DNA of 64,000 nt, taken from positions 67,989,750 through 68,053,749 of the forward strand of contig NC_088863.1 of NCBI RefSeq assembly GCF_032884065.1, written 5' to 3'. The notes below the pieces were generated by a model. The model was given only the letters and a program-made list of their open reading frames with translations. It made no database searches and was not told the DNA's origin. A program made the translations under genes and the position numbers. Source of the stretch: Artemia franciscana. Its lineage: Eukaryota; Arthropoda; Branchiopoda; Anostraca; Artemiidae. Shown piece by piece: positions 37,761 through 49,659 of the stretch. Within the stretch, counting starts at the first letter, position 1. Every line of letters begins with the position of its first letter.

Positions 37761-38488
37761 ACCAACACTATTATTATTATTGTTATTTATTGGAAAATCC
37801 ATCATACAAAGAAATGAAAAGACGGAGCAACAAAAAAAAAAAGAAAAAAAAAAGAAGAAATGCATACTGAGCATGAAGATAAACATTTAAGAACACAACA
37901 TATACATCTTGTCTACTGGGCCAGTTTGGACGACCCAGAATGGTTCGACTTCGTCAAACGGGTATCATAAGTACGAATTTGCTTTTCCACAGGGTCAGTA
38001 ATGCTGAATTATCTAACTAGATATAAATTGCGGTTACGAGGGGGAAAAACGAAAAAGATATTTTGCGAACCGAAAGAAAACTGAACGGATTTTTGACTTG
38101 TCCTGATTTTGTGAGCATTTTCCAAGAGGGCAATATGTACAGATAGTGCGGTAGATCGACAGAGTTGAAAAGTTTCGAAAGGAGACGGCAATTGAAGTGT
38201 AACATATTTACAAAAGAAGCATATCATAGCCCAACTCTACATTCAATGTGAGCAAGTAATAGTTGTCGCATGAGCATTATTGACGAACCAATGGGAAGAC
38301 CAAGGTAGGTGATAAGATCTACTGGCTTAATCCTGCTATCCCCAGGAGGAATATCCCCAGGCGACGCTCGCTTCAAATTGAAGAATGCAATTTGGACCTT
38401 TCGGCATTGAACCGAAGATCCAGTTTTGAATAATCAGATTGTAACGTTGTGAAAATCTCGCTAATACGCTTGATAGTGCGGCTCGAAT

Positions 38489-39060
38489 TCAGAATGTCGC
38501 CTGTATAACATACGAGAAATAAATCAGGACCGATAAAGATGGAAGATGTGGGAACAGCTGACTCTGCATCAAGAACTCGGCTATTTCAGAATGAAGGGGA
38601 ATAAACAGCACCTTCACCGGTTCCTTTTTCGACGTTGACAAAAATACAGGGATTGAAGCATAAACTTGGGAGCTTTCTGCTTTAGATAACGGATTAAGTA
38701 TTAGGTGAACTTTAAGACGAGAATGCTTGTCTCGAAGGGCTCTGATATATGAAGGGTTCACTCCATGTTTTGCTGCATAGAGTAGCATAGTGGCGTAAAT
38801 GATAGAATTGAACACCTTACGAAAATCGATCCCAGCTAACACGAGAGTTTCACCTGATGCATCAGCATCGATCAATGCGTTCACGATAACCGACAAAGTG
38901 TAGGCATAACCGAGACGTTGCTGGAATCTAAATTGGTAAGATGGAACGTAGCATTTCGCGTTCAGATGGTCAATGAACAGAAACTCGGAAACCTTAAAGA
39001 AGGTGGTAGCCACCGTTATAGGCGGTAAGATGAGCACTGGATGGCAAATTTACCTTTTTT
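38489..39060 (-). pseudogene. I-type LINE reverse transcriptase remnant
   Basis: The minus strand encodes ITVATTFFKVSEFLFIDHLN, SYQFRFQQRLGYAYTLSVIV, and LVLAGIDFRKVFNSIIYATM, where the DFRKVFNS stretch replaces the usual motif A D...AFD. These are followed by YAAKHGVNPSYIRALRD. Beyond a frameshift, CYTGDILNSS stands where the catalytic YADD would be, and then RISEIFTTLQSDYSKLDLRF. The metal-binding aspartates are disrupted. Confidence 0.8.
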
Positions 39061-40599
39061 TGGAATTTGAATGGGATCTCCATTCGAGAAAGAAGAAGGT
39101 ACAACTCCTTGGGTAACAATCATCTGCATCAAAAGAGTAATACGGTTTACCAGTAGGTTGCTTTCATATAGAATGTGAAAAAGCTCACTTTATCAATGCC
39201 AGACGATTTCTTACGTTTTAGGTGTTAGATTGCTCGCAGAACAGAATCAACCGAAACAAAAAAATTGTCGGTAGGACAACTAGACAGAAATTTATCAAGC
39301 TTGTCTTCATATTCGGACTGTAGGAGTGCATCTGGCGGGGAGAATCCAGTAGAGAAGTACGAATTTCACTAAGAATCAACCTTGAGCAGATTGGCCGACT
39401 CTATGAGAATCTCTTGACATATTTCTCCAGAAGGGAGGCTGGGACAGAGAAGCTTGTTGGGAAGCCTCTTCAACTATCTGGTTCATGCTGATGGATAGTT
39501 CTCTTGCGAACTTTTGCTTAGTAAAAAGACGAATGTCAAACCCAGCCAGAGCGAGGACGGTCACAATGGAGCCACAAATGGTGCCAAACTTTGGATTTTC
39601 TCCAAGCTTCAATTAGGCTCCAACTACTGAACCAATGTTTCGTGACACCCCGATATATTAAGAGGTATAGCAGCTCTTTATGTGCATTGCAGGGCATGTA
39701 AAATTTGTGCAAGATAGATATCTAGCAGCACCTACATTGTATTTCATTTGCATCAGCTTGCGGATTTCTCATGAGGAGCTAGAACGGAACATGAATTTTG
39801 TGTAGGACGGAATTAGTAACTATTGCGAAAAGCTCACATCGGATAATTTTCCAATCCCTTTAAAATTGGGCCTGAGGCTGATGTCGCTGTGGAGTGGGAG
39901 TAGACTGAGCAGAAGGACAAGAAATGGATGCAGATATAGGTGACACTTGAAGATTTGCAGAAAATCATGCAAGGTCAAGATTCGACACATGACTTGAATG
40001 GTGCGCGTGAGTGTGATCGAGATCGTTCGAGTAGATTCTAAGCCAATCTTCAACAATACCAGACAAAATAAAAGTAACGAGGCATTAGTTAAATTACAGT
40101 TAAAATCTTCTATAATAATGCAATACTTGTATAACCGGCGAATCTTTGAAAGGCAAGACCCTAGTTTCTCACACGCAGAAGTAAATAAAAATTCCGTTCG
40201 GTCATTGCGGTAATCTGTAGGGAGATAAACAGTTATAATAATATACTCTTCTAAACGGACAGCAAGAAAAAAATCACATGAAACAAAAATACCCGACCAG
40301 CAAGCAGCGTAAGACCACCTGAAGGGCGGCCACTGGAAGCGGATCGCTTAGCAGGCACCGAGTAGCTAGCTAATTTACTGTCAATTTTTAGAAGGCCTAA
40401 CTATGACTCACCCAAAAATATTCCTGCAAGCATAAAACGTCACAGCTCGAATGCAAATCTTTTATTATAGTAAATTTGACTAAAACTACACCATTAATAT
40501 TCACGAAAGTACAGTTTGCGCAGAAGTAGACAGATTGTTATTACATAGTCTACATAGAAAGACTATGTAAGATTCTACATAGAAGTAGACTCTTGTTAT

Positions 40600-40790
40600 T
40601 GGGCACTTTGCACTGTAACAAGCATGGCTACCAACTTTACATTCTGTTGAACACGGAGAGGCGCTCTTAGAGGTGTGATCGCATGGTCCACAGTTAGAGC
40701 AGATGGCCCGATTGCAGCACTGATGGGCCAGATCCCCGGTTTTATAACACCAGAAACAACGCTTAAGGAGATATACAAATGCTTGTGCAG
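40600..40790 (-). pseudogene. LINE ORF1 zinc-knuckle region
   Basis: The minus strand encodes LLKRCFWCYKTGDLAHQCC, NRAICSNCGPCDHTSKSAS and PCSTECKVGSHACYSAKCP. These are three CCHC-type knuckles in tandem, the nucleic-acid-binding tail of gag-like ORF1 proteins. In the first knuckle the expected histidine after Gly is Asp, so it should no longer bind zinc properly. Confidence 0.8.
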
Positions 40791-42039
40791 AAAGCTTTCG
40801 TGGCCTTCAAAGCTTTTAAGTAGACCTTGAACACTTGGGACTTTCCGCACTGTGAAACTTTCACGCAGTTTGGTACAAAAGATTTGACATGATTCTCATC
40901 GTATTCGGACAGTACGCCTTTCAGGACCGCTATAAACGGTGGGAATTTCAAACACCCCGAGATACCTGAGGCACTTTTCTTAGCATTCTCGGCAATTTTT
41001 TTCCCTGCACGCTTTGACTTAGCAACAAGTGTCCATTCCGAATCCGTTTTTCTAAGTTCAGTTATTTCACCCGAGGCCCCAGGGCAAATTTTATCGATAA
41101 AGTCCTTATAAGCACTAGTGAGGCCAGGTTTGCAAGGCAGTTCCTTAGTGCAACAGCAAATGTAGGAGCTGGAGTAGGGTTAGTTGTAACGTTGGTATCA
41201 TTTTGAGCTGGCCAAACAGGGCCCGAACATCACATTCTCTTAAAAGCGTTGAACTTTTCGAGAGAATTCATTAGCATTTGAGACTAAAGTAGCCGTGACT
41301 GCCTCCCCGATTGCTGGGGTTTCAGAAGGCTAAAAGATCACAAAAGTGTGAATAGGCAGATTATCCTTTGCCACCTGATTTAACTGTTTACACATGTCAA
41401 ATACATTATCTTTGTCCTTCGCTGTCTCACATATTGGCTCTGAAAACTCAGCTCTTTATACAAAAACTTTTTACCACTGATAATACTACCATGATGAAAA
41501 AACTCACAGTTTTTCTCATAATCAGATCAATTTTCGCACCACCAAGCATGGATCTGGTAACAAAGGTCAGCAACGGATTTAAAATAATCTTCCCATTTTG
41601 ATTGGTCATTGCGCAGTCTAAATATCATAGCCAGGGATAGTCCAGTATTCCAATCAAAGCCAACTGCTTCCACTGGAAGCACAAAATCCAAAGTAAAAGC
41701 CAGGGACAGTCCAGTATTTCCTTATCGTTCAAATTTCAGCCAAAACAGTTCGTACGGTAGAGATATATGTGAGTGCTGTCTCTTATGCTTGCAAAAATAT
41801 CGACACAAACAAGCTAGGCACGAAATTATTCATATAGAAAACGCACTTTTTTTTATCTAATAGGTCACCACTCCATTAGGCAGCAAGTCTTATGATTTTT
41901 AGGTTTTGGACATTTAATACTGATTTTATGGTTCAAAATAGGTACAAATTCCGTTTGATAATGTATTTTAACCTTGCAAAAATATCAAAACAAGTAAGCT
42001 ACGCATAACATTATTAATATAGATGGCGCTCGATGCTCC

Positions 42040-42310
42040 AGCCTTTTATATGTAAACACTTGGCAAAGCTCAGGGTTTGCAGCCGTTCCCCAGGAACTGT
42101 GGGGGTCAAGCCTTCCTCAAAGACTTAACTACTATATTTTTCGACTATGGTGAAAAAATTGTTATCTCTAACTTTTGATTGGACGATTTTGAGGAAAACT
42201 TTGTAGTCGGAGAGGGCTAGCTGACCTCCAATGTTTTTAGTCATTTAAAAGAGCACTGTAATTTTCACCTCCGATCAAATGAACCCTCTGTCGGTCTTAT
42301 ACGACCACTG
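42040..42310 (+). repeat. Fragment of the long dispersed repeat
   Basis: Matches about 19,745-20,010: TATGTAAACACTTGG, a TTCCCCAGGAACTGTGGGGG block, CTATATTTTTCGACTATGG and CTGACCTCCAATGTTTTTAG. Confidence 0.75.
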
Positions 42311-42321
42311 GCTTAACGCAA

Positions 42322-42600
42322 TCACTGGAAGAAAAATTTGGTGTCTCCCTGGAATTAGTGCTAGGGCCTTTCTCATTTTTCATTTATGTAAATGATTTTT
42401 TTTTTCTGTTCTAAAAAAGCAGAATCTTATTAATCACTGTAGGTTTTGTCAACCTAAGCGTTCACTTACCCATAGTGACAACTATAGTTCGCCTTCTTCT
42501 GATGTCCCTGTTTGTTTTGCCGATAACATCACACTTGGTACTTCGAAAATTTGTGAATCTGAGCTTCGATTAAATATTGAATTTTGTTTGAGAGTGTAAT
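42322..42600 (+). pseudogene. LINE reverse transcriptase fragment
   Basis: The plus strand encodes GVSLELVLGPFSFFIYVNDF (compare GVPQGSVLGPLLF.IYVNDL). After a shift it encodes PVCFADNITLGTSKICESEL, where FADN replaces the catalytic FADD. It belongs to a Jockey-superfamily LINE different from the one at 6,690. Confidence 0.75.
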
Positions 42601-42875
42601 TTTCTAGCTTGATATAATTACCTTACTCTAAATTTTCAGTTTTTTTTTTATGTTTTCGCGTGTTTCTTAGGTTTATCCCCAGTTATCAGACATTGTTCAG
42701 CCAAATGGGTAATTTATAGACCTAAAGAAACATATATTAGTTTTTTTGTCGTTCTTGTTGATGAAACCTGTCTTTCAAGCGTCAAATTGATTTGATTAAA
42801 ATGAATATATGCAACTAGGTATTTTAAGGTAGCTTAAACATACTTTCCCTATATCAATTTCGAAAATCGTTTTTT

Positions 42876-43165
42876 CGCTGCTTGATTCAATCTTACGTTT
42901 CTTACTGTCCAATAGCATAGATGTCAACCTTTCTATCTCTGTTAAAACCCCTTTCTAAGGTTTGCAAAAAAGCTAGAAACCTCCTTCGGGAAAATAATCG
43001 TTCAGGAGTTCTATTAATTTCACTGCTTGATACAATCTCACGTTTCTTACTGTCTAATAGTATGGCTATCAACCTTTCCTTTTCTATTGATATCGCTTTC
43101 TAAGGTTAAGAAAAAAAGAAGCTACAAACCTCTTTCAGGACACTAATCGTTCAGGAGTTATCCCT
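42876..43165. repeat. Tandem duplication, two ~145-bp units
   Basis: GCTGCTTGATTCAATCTTACG...TCGTTCAGGAGTT (from ~42,876) is repeated with changes from ~43,020 (CACTGCTTGATACAATCTCACG...TCGTTCAGGAGTT). No coding role is seen. Confidence 0.8.
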
Positions 43166-43549
43166 TTACTTTATCTCGACTCACTGTATATTCTTTCGTG
43201 TGCATGTTTTACTTTTCCTCCACTTCATGGTGAACTCCAATAGCACCTAAGTGTTCCGTCATCTTTTACCTCTGATCAAGATAATTTTAATCTTCGCAAC
43301 ATAAAAAAAGCATATTCAAATTCATTTTGTTTCTTATGTATGGTCAGATTTTAATCCTTTAAAGACGAACCGTATTGCATGGAAGAAGTTTTCTGAATCA
43401 GCAAGAAGGTGTCACTCATTCAGTTTGTTAAAAAAAGTGTTAGAAGTCACCATGTAGTTGAGAGAAAGTGAACGATCCACACAAAAGAATATACAGTGAT
43501 TCGAGATCGATTTAAGAGATAAACGATTACCTTCCTGAAGGAGTTTGGA

Positions 43550-44240
43550 TAGTAAGAAAGATAAGATTGGATCAAGCAGTGAAAAACAATTTTCAGATAT
43601 GATACAGGGAAAGTATGGAAGGTCTTTCCATAGAAAGATTTTTCGTGGAGGGAGGGAATTTTTCACAGAGAGGGATCCGGGTTTCCAAGTATTATTTAAA
43701 AAACTATCAGAAATAAAATAAAAAACAAAAAACGATTTTTTTCAACTAAAAGTAGGAGCTACATTAAAACTTACGACGAATAGAAATTACGAAATATATT
43801 AGAGGGTCGCACTCTCCTCAATACCTCACTCTTTACACTAAAGTTGTTTCAGAAATTTTAAAATAGCTTTTAATTCTAATTAAACGGCCTTTGTGATTCA
43901 GGAGTTATTCATATATAACTGAAAAAAAAATCTAGCTTTAGCATTAAGAGCGGGGTATTGAGGAGAGGGCAATATCAAACTCACCCTCTACAGCTCTATC
44001 ACCGATGAACAAACTTATAGGCGGCTTCACCTTCTTTATGGCTTTTCTTGCTGAGCCTTTTCAAAAATATTTGATCATTGAAGTACTGCAATTTTTTTCC
44101 GAAATGAAGGCTCTTAATGAATTTTCTCAAACTCCTAACCTACCTAAATCGTTTTATTTAGGCCAGAATATACCAAGATGCCAATTTTCCCGAAAAAATG
44201 TAGAGACGGCTTTGAGAAAAAATACATACATACATACAGA
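43550..44240 (-). mobile_element. Inverted relative of the MITE-type element with insert
   Basis: Reverse-oriented copy of 36,850-37,760. The outer flank is at 43,550-43,710, MITE arms at 43,711-43,966, and the start of the inserted sequence at 43,967-44,240 (ATATCAAACTCACCCTCTAC...). The (TA)n tract and Helitron cluster cut it off. Confidence 0.6.
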
Positions 44241-44253
44241 ATTATTGCTCACT

Positions 44254-44562
<309 letters not shown>

Positions 44563-44639
44563 TCTATATATATAAAAATAAGTTGTCTGTGTGTGGATCT
44601 GTGTGTGGATCAGGTGACGTCATGTTTGTCCGCATATGA

Positions 44640-45430
44640 CGTCTGAATTATTTCACACTAATACAAAAGAAGAAAAAAACTAAAAAAGGTAAAAACTACA
44701 AAAAAAACTAAAAAGAAAAAAAACTAAAAAAGCTAAAAAACTAAAAAAAACTAAAAAAAGGTAAAAATCTAATAACTAAAAAAAACTGAAAAAAATAAAA
44801 AAAGGCAAAAACTACAAAAAAATAAAAACTAATAAAAAAACTAAAAAAGCTAAAAAACTAAAAAAACTAAAAAAAACTAAAAAAAGGTAAAAAACTAAAA
44901 AAAACTAAAAACTAAAAAAGAAAAAAACTAAAAAAAGGAAAAAACTGAAAAATAAAAGAGAAAAAGAAAACTAAAAAAATATGAATAAATATATATAAAA
45001 ATAAGTTGTTTGTGGGTTATGTCTGTCTGTCTGTCTGTCGAGTGACGTCGTGTTTGTCCGCATATGACGTCTGAATTATTTCACACTAATACAAAAGAAG
45101 AAAAAAAACTAAAAAAGGTAAAAACTACAAAAAAAAACTAAAAAGAAAAAAAACTAAAAAAGCTAAAAAACTAAAAAAAACTAAAAAAAGGTAAAAAACT
45201 AAAAACTTAAAAAAAACTGAAAAAACTAAAAAAAGGCAAAAACTAAAAAAAACTAAAAACTAATAAAAAAACTAAAAAAGCTAAAAAACTAAAAAAACTA
45301 AAAAAACTAAAAAAAGGTAAAAAACAAAAAAAACTAAAAACTAAAAAAGAAAAAACTAAAAAAAAGGAAAAAACTGAAAAATAAGAGAAAAAGAAAACTA
45401 AAAAAATATTAATAAATATAAAAAATATAA
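44640..45430. repeat. A-rich CTAAAAA arrays, tandemly duplicated
   Basis: Degenerate repeats of ACTAAAAAAACTAAAAAAGG type, present in two ~423-bp blocks that each follow a Helitron 5' end with TGACGTC-type sites. Confidence 0.85.
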
Positions 45431-45689
45431 ATATAAATATAATATAAATTAGCAATCAACAAAGCACCGAGACACAAATGACGACCGGGACACAGGGAGT
45501 ATAAATGACGACCAGGACATAAGTAAAAAAAAAACTAAAAAAACTAAAAAAATGGTAAAAACTACAAAAAAACTAAAAACTAATAAAAAAACTAAAAAAT
45601 CTAAAAATCTAAATAAACTAAAAAAGAAAAAAAAGAAAAAAGGAAAAAAATAAAGGAGAAAAACAAAACTAAAAAACGAATGTATATAC

Positions 45690-45990
45690 AGACCGGGACA
45701 CCGGGATACAAATGACGACCGGGACACAGGGAATATAAATGACGACCGGGACACAGGGACACAACTACAATGGGGACGCCGGGGGGCACAGGGGGATATA
45801 AATGACGACCGGGACACCGGGACACAAGGAATATAAATGACACCCGGGACACTCAAAGAGAAATCACAGACTGGAACACCGGGACACAAATGACGACCGG
45901 GACACAGGGAATATAAATGACGACCGGGACACAGGGACATAACTACAAAGGGGACGCCGGGGTGCACAGGGGGATATATAAATGACGATG
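45690..45990. repeat. Helitron-internal minisatellite, plus orientation
   Basis: Irregular units of about 27 bp built on CCGGGACACAGGGAATATAA, with variants ACCGGGACACCGGGACACAA and GGGGACGCCGGGG. The same minisatellite appears in other Helitron copies at 47,060-47,330, 48,020-48,155, 52,705-52,940 and 61,830-62,180. Read through, it gives SRSSFIFPV- or GRHLY-type peptides with no biological meaning. Confidence 0.85.
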
Positions 45991-46005
45991 GCGACTCAGG
46001 GAATG

Positions 46006-46201
46006 GTCGATTAGCAATCACCATCAACAAAGCTCAAGGGCAATCATTAGAATCATGAGGTATAGATCTGAATACGGATTGTTTTCCCATGGACCATTAT
46101 ATGTTGCATGTTCAAGAGTCGGTAAACCTGACAATCTATTTATATGCACAGACAATGGGACAGCAAAGAATGTTGTATATTCGCAAGTTTTACGTAGTTA
46201 A
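46006..46201 (+). pseudogene. Helitron helicase C-terminal remnant
   Basis: Encodes LAITINKAQGQSLES, a stop, GIDLNTDCF and then, in shifted frames, [15 protein letters not shown] and [12 protein letters not shown]. This is the end of the Pif1-like helicase of Helitrons (motifs V-VI). All catalytic parts upstream are missing. Confidence 0.8.
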
Positions 46202-46202
46202 A

Positions 46203-46311
<109 letters not shown>

Positions 46312-46499
46312 ATCTATCTATATTCACAGGTGGGACATAGGGACACAACTACATATATATATATATATATATATATCTATCTATATTCACAGGTGGGACA
46401 TAGGGACACAACTACAATGGCGCGTAACTAATATGGCACGTAACGACTTACGCGCGCGGGGGGGCTTGGGGGGGGCGCGAAGCGCCCCCACCAACTAGG

Positions 46500-46534
46500 T
46501 GTTGGGGTGGCGCGAAGCGCCACCCCAACAGCTA

Positions 46535-46535
<1 letters not shown>
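46500..46535 (+). other. Helitron 3' terminal hairpin and CTAG end
   Basis: TGTTGGGGTGGCGC (46,500-46,513) pairs perfectly with GCGCCACCCCAACA (46,517-46,530) around a GAA loop, followed by GCTAG. Helitron replication ends at such a hairpin. Confidence 0.9.
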
Positions 46536-46624
<89 letters not shown>

Positions 46625-46647
46625 ATATATATATATATATATATATA
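46536..46647. repeat. (TA)n between oppositely oriented Helitron ends
   Basis: About 110 bp of TA repeat with one TGTATG interruption. The CTAG ends of a plus and a minus Helitron flank it. Confidence 0.95.
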
Positions 46648-47410
<763 letters not shown>

Positions 47411-47467
47411 TCTTCTTCTATCTATCTTCTATATATATAAAAATAAGTTGTCTGTCTGTGGATCAGG

Positions 47468-47539
47468 TGACGTCATGTTTCTGTGTCGACTGACGTCATG
47501 AAGTTAGTTGTCGTCATTTTTGCTATGACGGTGACGTCA
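47468..47539 (+). promoter_or_regulatory. Three TGACGTCA sites in Helitron 5' region
   Basis: Perfect CRE-type palindromes at 47,468-47,475, 47,491-47,498 and 47,532-47,539. The gaps of 23 and 41 bases are identical to those in the Helitron at 61,264. They lie just upstream of the STPR ORF, where a promoter would be expected. The CREB/ATF binding role is inference from the motif. Confidence 0.55.
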
Positions 47540-47582
47540 TTAGAGATATTTAAGACATATATGTTCACGTAGAAATCTATTA

Positions 47583-47918
47583 ATGTTTAAGTTTAAAATG
47601 ACTGATGAACTTACAATGGCAAAAGCCGATGAAGATGCTCAAAGAGTCTATGCCGAAAAACTTGCTGCTGATAGAGAAAGTCAGAAAAGAAAGCGTGCCG
47701 AGGAATCAAAAGAACAGCAAGGAAACAGGCTTGAGGCTAAAGAACGCAAAACCGCGCAGTTAGATGAAGATCCACCTGGACAGCGAGAGTCAAAACATAT
47801 CAAAACTGAAAATGATAGCGATGATGATTGGGTTTGGGATTTTGACTTGGATAAGGTCATCAATGCCTACCAGATTTTAGTTAAAAAAAACAAAGGTTCG
47901 GCGATATGTATTTCATAG
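47583..47918 (+). CDS. Helitron STPR-repeat ORF (N-terminal region)
   Basis: An open frame from ATG 47,583 of 111 codons. It begins MFKFKMTDELTMAKADEDA and contains one full 23-residue STPR-like unit (ADRESQKRKRAEESKEQQGN plus RLE) and part of another. An acidic tail follows: SKHIKTENDSDDDWVWDFDL, DKVINAYQIL. STPR (score-and-three peptide repeat) units bind DNA in FMBP-1-like proteins and are common at the N-terminus of Helitron proteins. No Rep or helicase domain follows in frame. It is probably a truncated piece of the Helitron Rep-helicase protein. Confidence 0.7.
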   Translation: MFKFKMTDELTMAKADEDAQRVYAEKLAADRESQKRKRAEESKEQQGNRLEAKERKTAQLDEDPPGQRESKHIKTENDSDDDWVWDFDLDKVINAYQILVKKNKGSAICIS

Positions 47919-48019
47919 TGAAGCTGAAAAATAAAGAAGAAAAAGAAAACTGAAAAAAGAAAAAATGTAAAAAACTGAAAATTACTAAAAAGAAAAAACA
48001 CTCAAAGAGAAATTACAGA

Positions 48020-48155
48020 CCGGGACACAAATGACGACCGGGACAGAGGGAATATAAATAACGACCGGGACATTCAAAGAGAAATTACAGACTAGGATAC
48101 CGGGACACAAATGACGACCGGGACACAGGGAATATAAATGACGACCAGGACACAG
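48020..48155. repeat. Helitron-internal minisatellite
   Basis: Three to four units of the CCGGGACACAGGGAATATAA type with CTCAAAGAGAAATTACAGAC spacers. Confidence 0.85.
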
Positions 48156-48244
48156 GTATTTAAGAATATCGTTCAAAGACAAATTTTTAATTGTAAGAAG
48201 ACCGTTGAAAGAGAAATTTCTAATTGTAAAATGACTGAAGAACC

Positions 48245-49635
48245 TACAATGGCAACGGTACCACCATCGAAGTAGATAACCAGTGGATTTACGGCCAACC
48301 TACCATCTTCAAAGATACCACGATAGGAAGACTCTACACCGTTCACCCCAATCAACATGAATGCTTCTTTCTACGCCTGCTTTTAGTGAATGTACCCGGT
48401 CCGACATCCTTTGAGTATTTGAGAACTGTAAACGGTACTATACATGACACTTACCGTAGTGCATGCCAAGCTCTGAATTTATTGGAGAATGACCAACACT
48501 GGGATAACTGCATCAATGACGCGTGCGAAACGTCAACCCGAAGTCAAATTCGTGCACTTGCTCTCCATCAGCTCCTACAAAGTTATGGGAAAAATATAAG
48601 TCAAAAAATGTCCGAAGATATACTCCATCGAAAACAGTTAGAGACGTCAGATATGACTTTTGATTTTACATCAGAAATTTATAACTACACTTTAGTTATT
48701 ATAGAAGATTTGTGCGTACGTATGGCAAACAAACCTCTTCAGGATTTGGGAATGCCTTCACCTAACCGTATCGCTGCTGTTTGGACATGTGTAGAATTGG
48801 ATCGTGAACAAAGTTACAGTACGAGTGATCTATTGTCGTATGTGTAAAATAACATTTCCAAGTTAACGTCGGAACAAAAAGACATTTATGATACGATAGA
48901 CTCAATTTCAGGACGTATACAACTACCTGCTGATTTCTGTAATTTAGTGACGTCCAAAAATGAATTGATTGAAAAAGTATTTCCGAATATTCTAAAAAAT
49001 TATAAAAATAATAAATGGCTAAGTGAAAGAGCGATTCTCGCACCCAAAAATATAGACGTCCACGAAATCAATAATATTGTTTTGACCAAGATTCGAGACC
49101 AGGCAGTCCTTTGCAAGTCAGTCGACACAGTTTTGGAACCAAACGAAGCGGTTAATTATCCATCTGAATTTTTAAATTCCATAGATCTTTCAGGGTTTCC
49201 ACCACACGTGCTACAACTAAAAATAGGCGTACCAATAATACTTTTAAGAAATATCAACCCACCAAAGCTTTGCAATGGCACGCGACTTGCCGTAAAAAAA
49301 AACAAAACAATGGAAAACCTAATAGAGGCCACAATCTTGACAGGGCCTTTTGAGGGTGAGGCTGTTCTTATTCCTCGCATTCCCATGATTCCAACGGATC
49401 TGCCTTTTCAATTTAAAAGATTGCAGTTCCCAATTCGATTAGCATTTGCAATCACCATTAACAAAGCTCAAGGTCAATCATTAGAAAAATGTGGTATAGA
49501 TCTTAATACTGATTGTTTTTCCCATGGACAAACGTTGCATGTTCGAGGGTCGGTAAACCTGACAATCTATTTATATGCAGCGACAATTGGACAGCGAAGA
49601 ATGTTGTATATTCGCAAGTTTTACGCAGTTAATTT
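48245..49635 (+). pseudogene. Helitron Pif1-like helicase, internally deleted
   Basis: The first part (48,245-48,846) reads GRLYTVHPNQHECFFLRLLL, VNVPGPTSFEYLRTVNGTIH and LETSDMTFDFTSEIYNYT, then a stop in LLSYV*NNISKLTSEQKDIY. The frame then jumps from DTI directly to DSISGRIQLPADFCNLVTSK (near 48,900). The P-loop (Walker A), Walker B and following motifs are therefore deleted. The C-terminal part keeps [52 protein letters not shown] and AFAITINKAQGQSLEKCGID, then shifts frame near 49,535. No ATPase activity is possible. Confidence 0.85.
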
Positions 49636-49659
49636 GTATTGTATCTATCTATCTATCTA

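Larger units (their letters stand above)
37766..41860 (-). mobile_element. Decayed I-type LINE
   Basis: A nearly full-length but badly damaged non-LTR retrotransposon on the minus strand. From 5' (high coordinate) it has: an ORF1 region; zinc knuckles (40,600-40,790); an APE-endonuclease remnant with EDFNCNLTN (~40,095-40,122), where families usually show GDFN; reverse transcriptase (about 38,300-39,060); and an (AAT)n-type tail at 37,766-37,790. An ORF1 with knuckles and a TAA-like tail fit the I superfamily. Stops and shifts interrupt every domain. Confidence 0.75.
47428..49659 (+). mobile_element. Helitron 3, plus strand, 5' end to helicase
   Basis: The element starts TCTATATATATAAAAATAAG, followed by TGTCTGTCTG and three TGACGTCA sites. 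It carries an STPR-type ORF (47,583-47,918), an A-rich stretch and a minisatellite. A second start-like sequence (AAATGACTGAAGAACC, 48,237) resembles that at 47,597. A helicase remnant follows, running to the inserted Helitron 4. Its own 3' end is not seen apart from that of Helitron 4. Confidence 0.75.

Noticed and set aside
37623-37886. Hydrophobic minus-strand frame (Phe-rich)
   Set aside because: It crosses A-runs and the LINE tail, and the Phe run is a poly-A artefact.
45690-45990. Possible CRISPR-like array (regular repeats with variable spacing)
   Set aside because: Units are adjacent minisatellite variants without unique spacers, in a eukaryotic Helitron.
45449-46030. Open frames with repeated PGRHLY or SRSSFI peptides (also at 47,048, 52,679 and 61,608-62,169)
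   Set aside because: They are translations of the Helitron minisatellite; frames and peptides change with unit variants.
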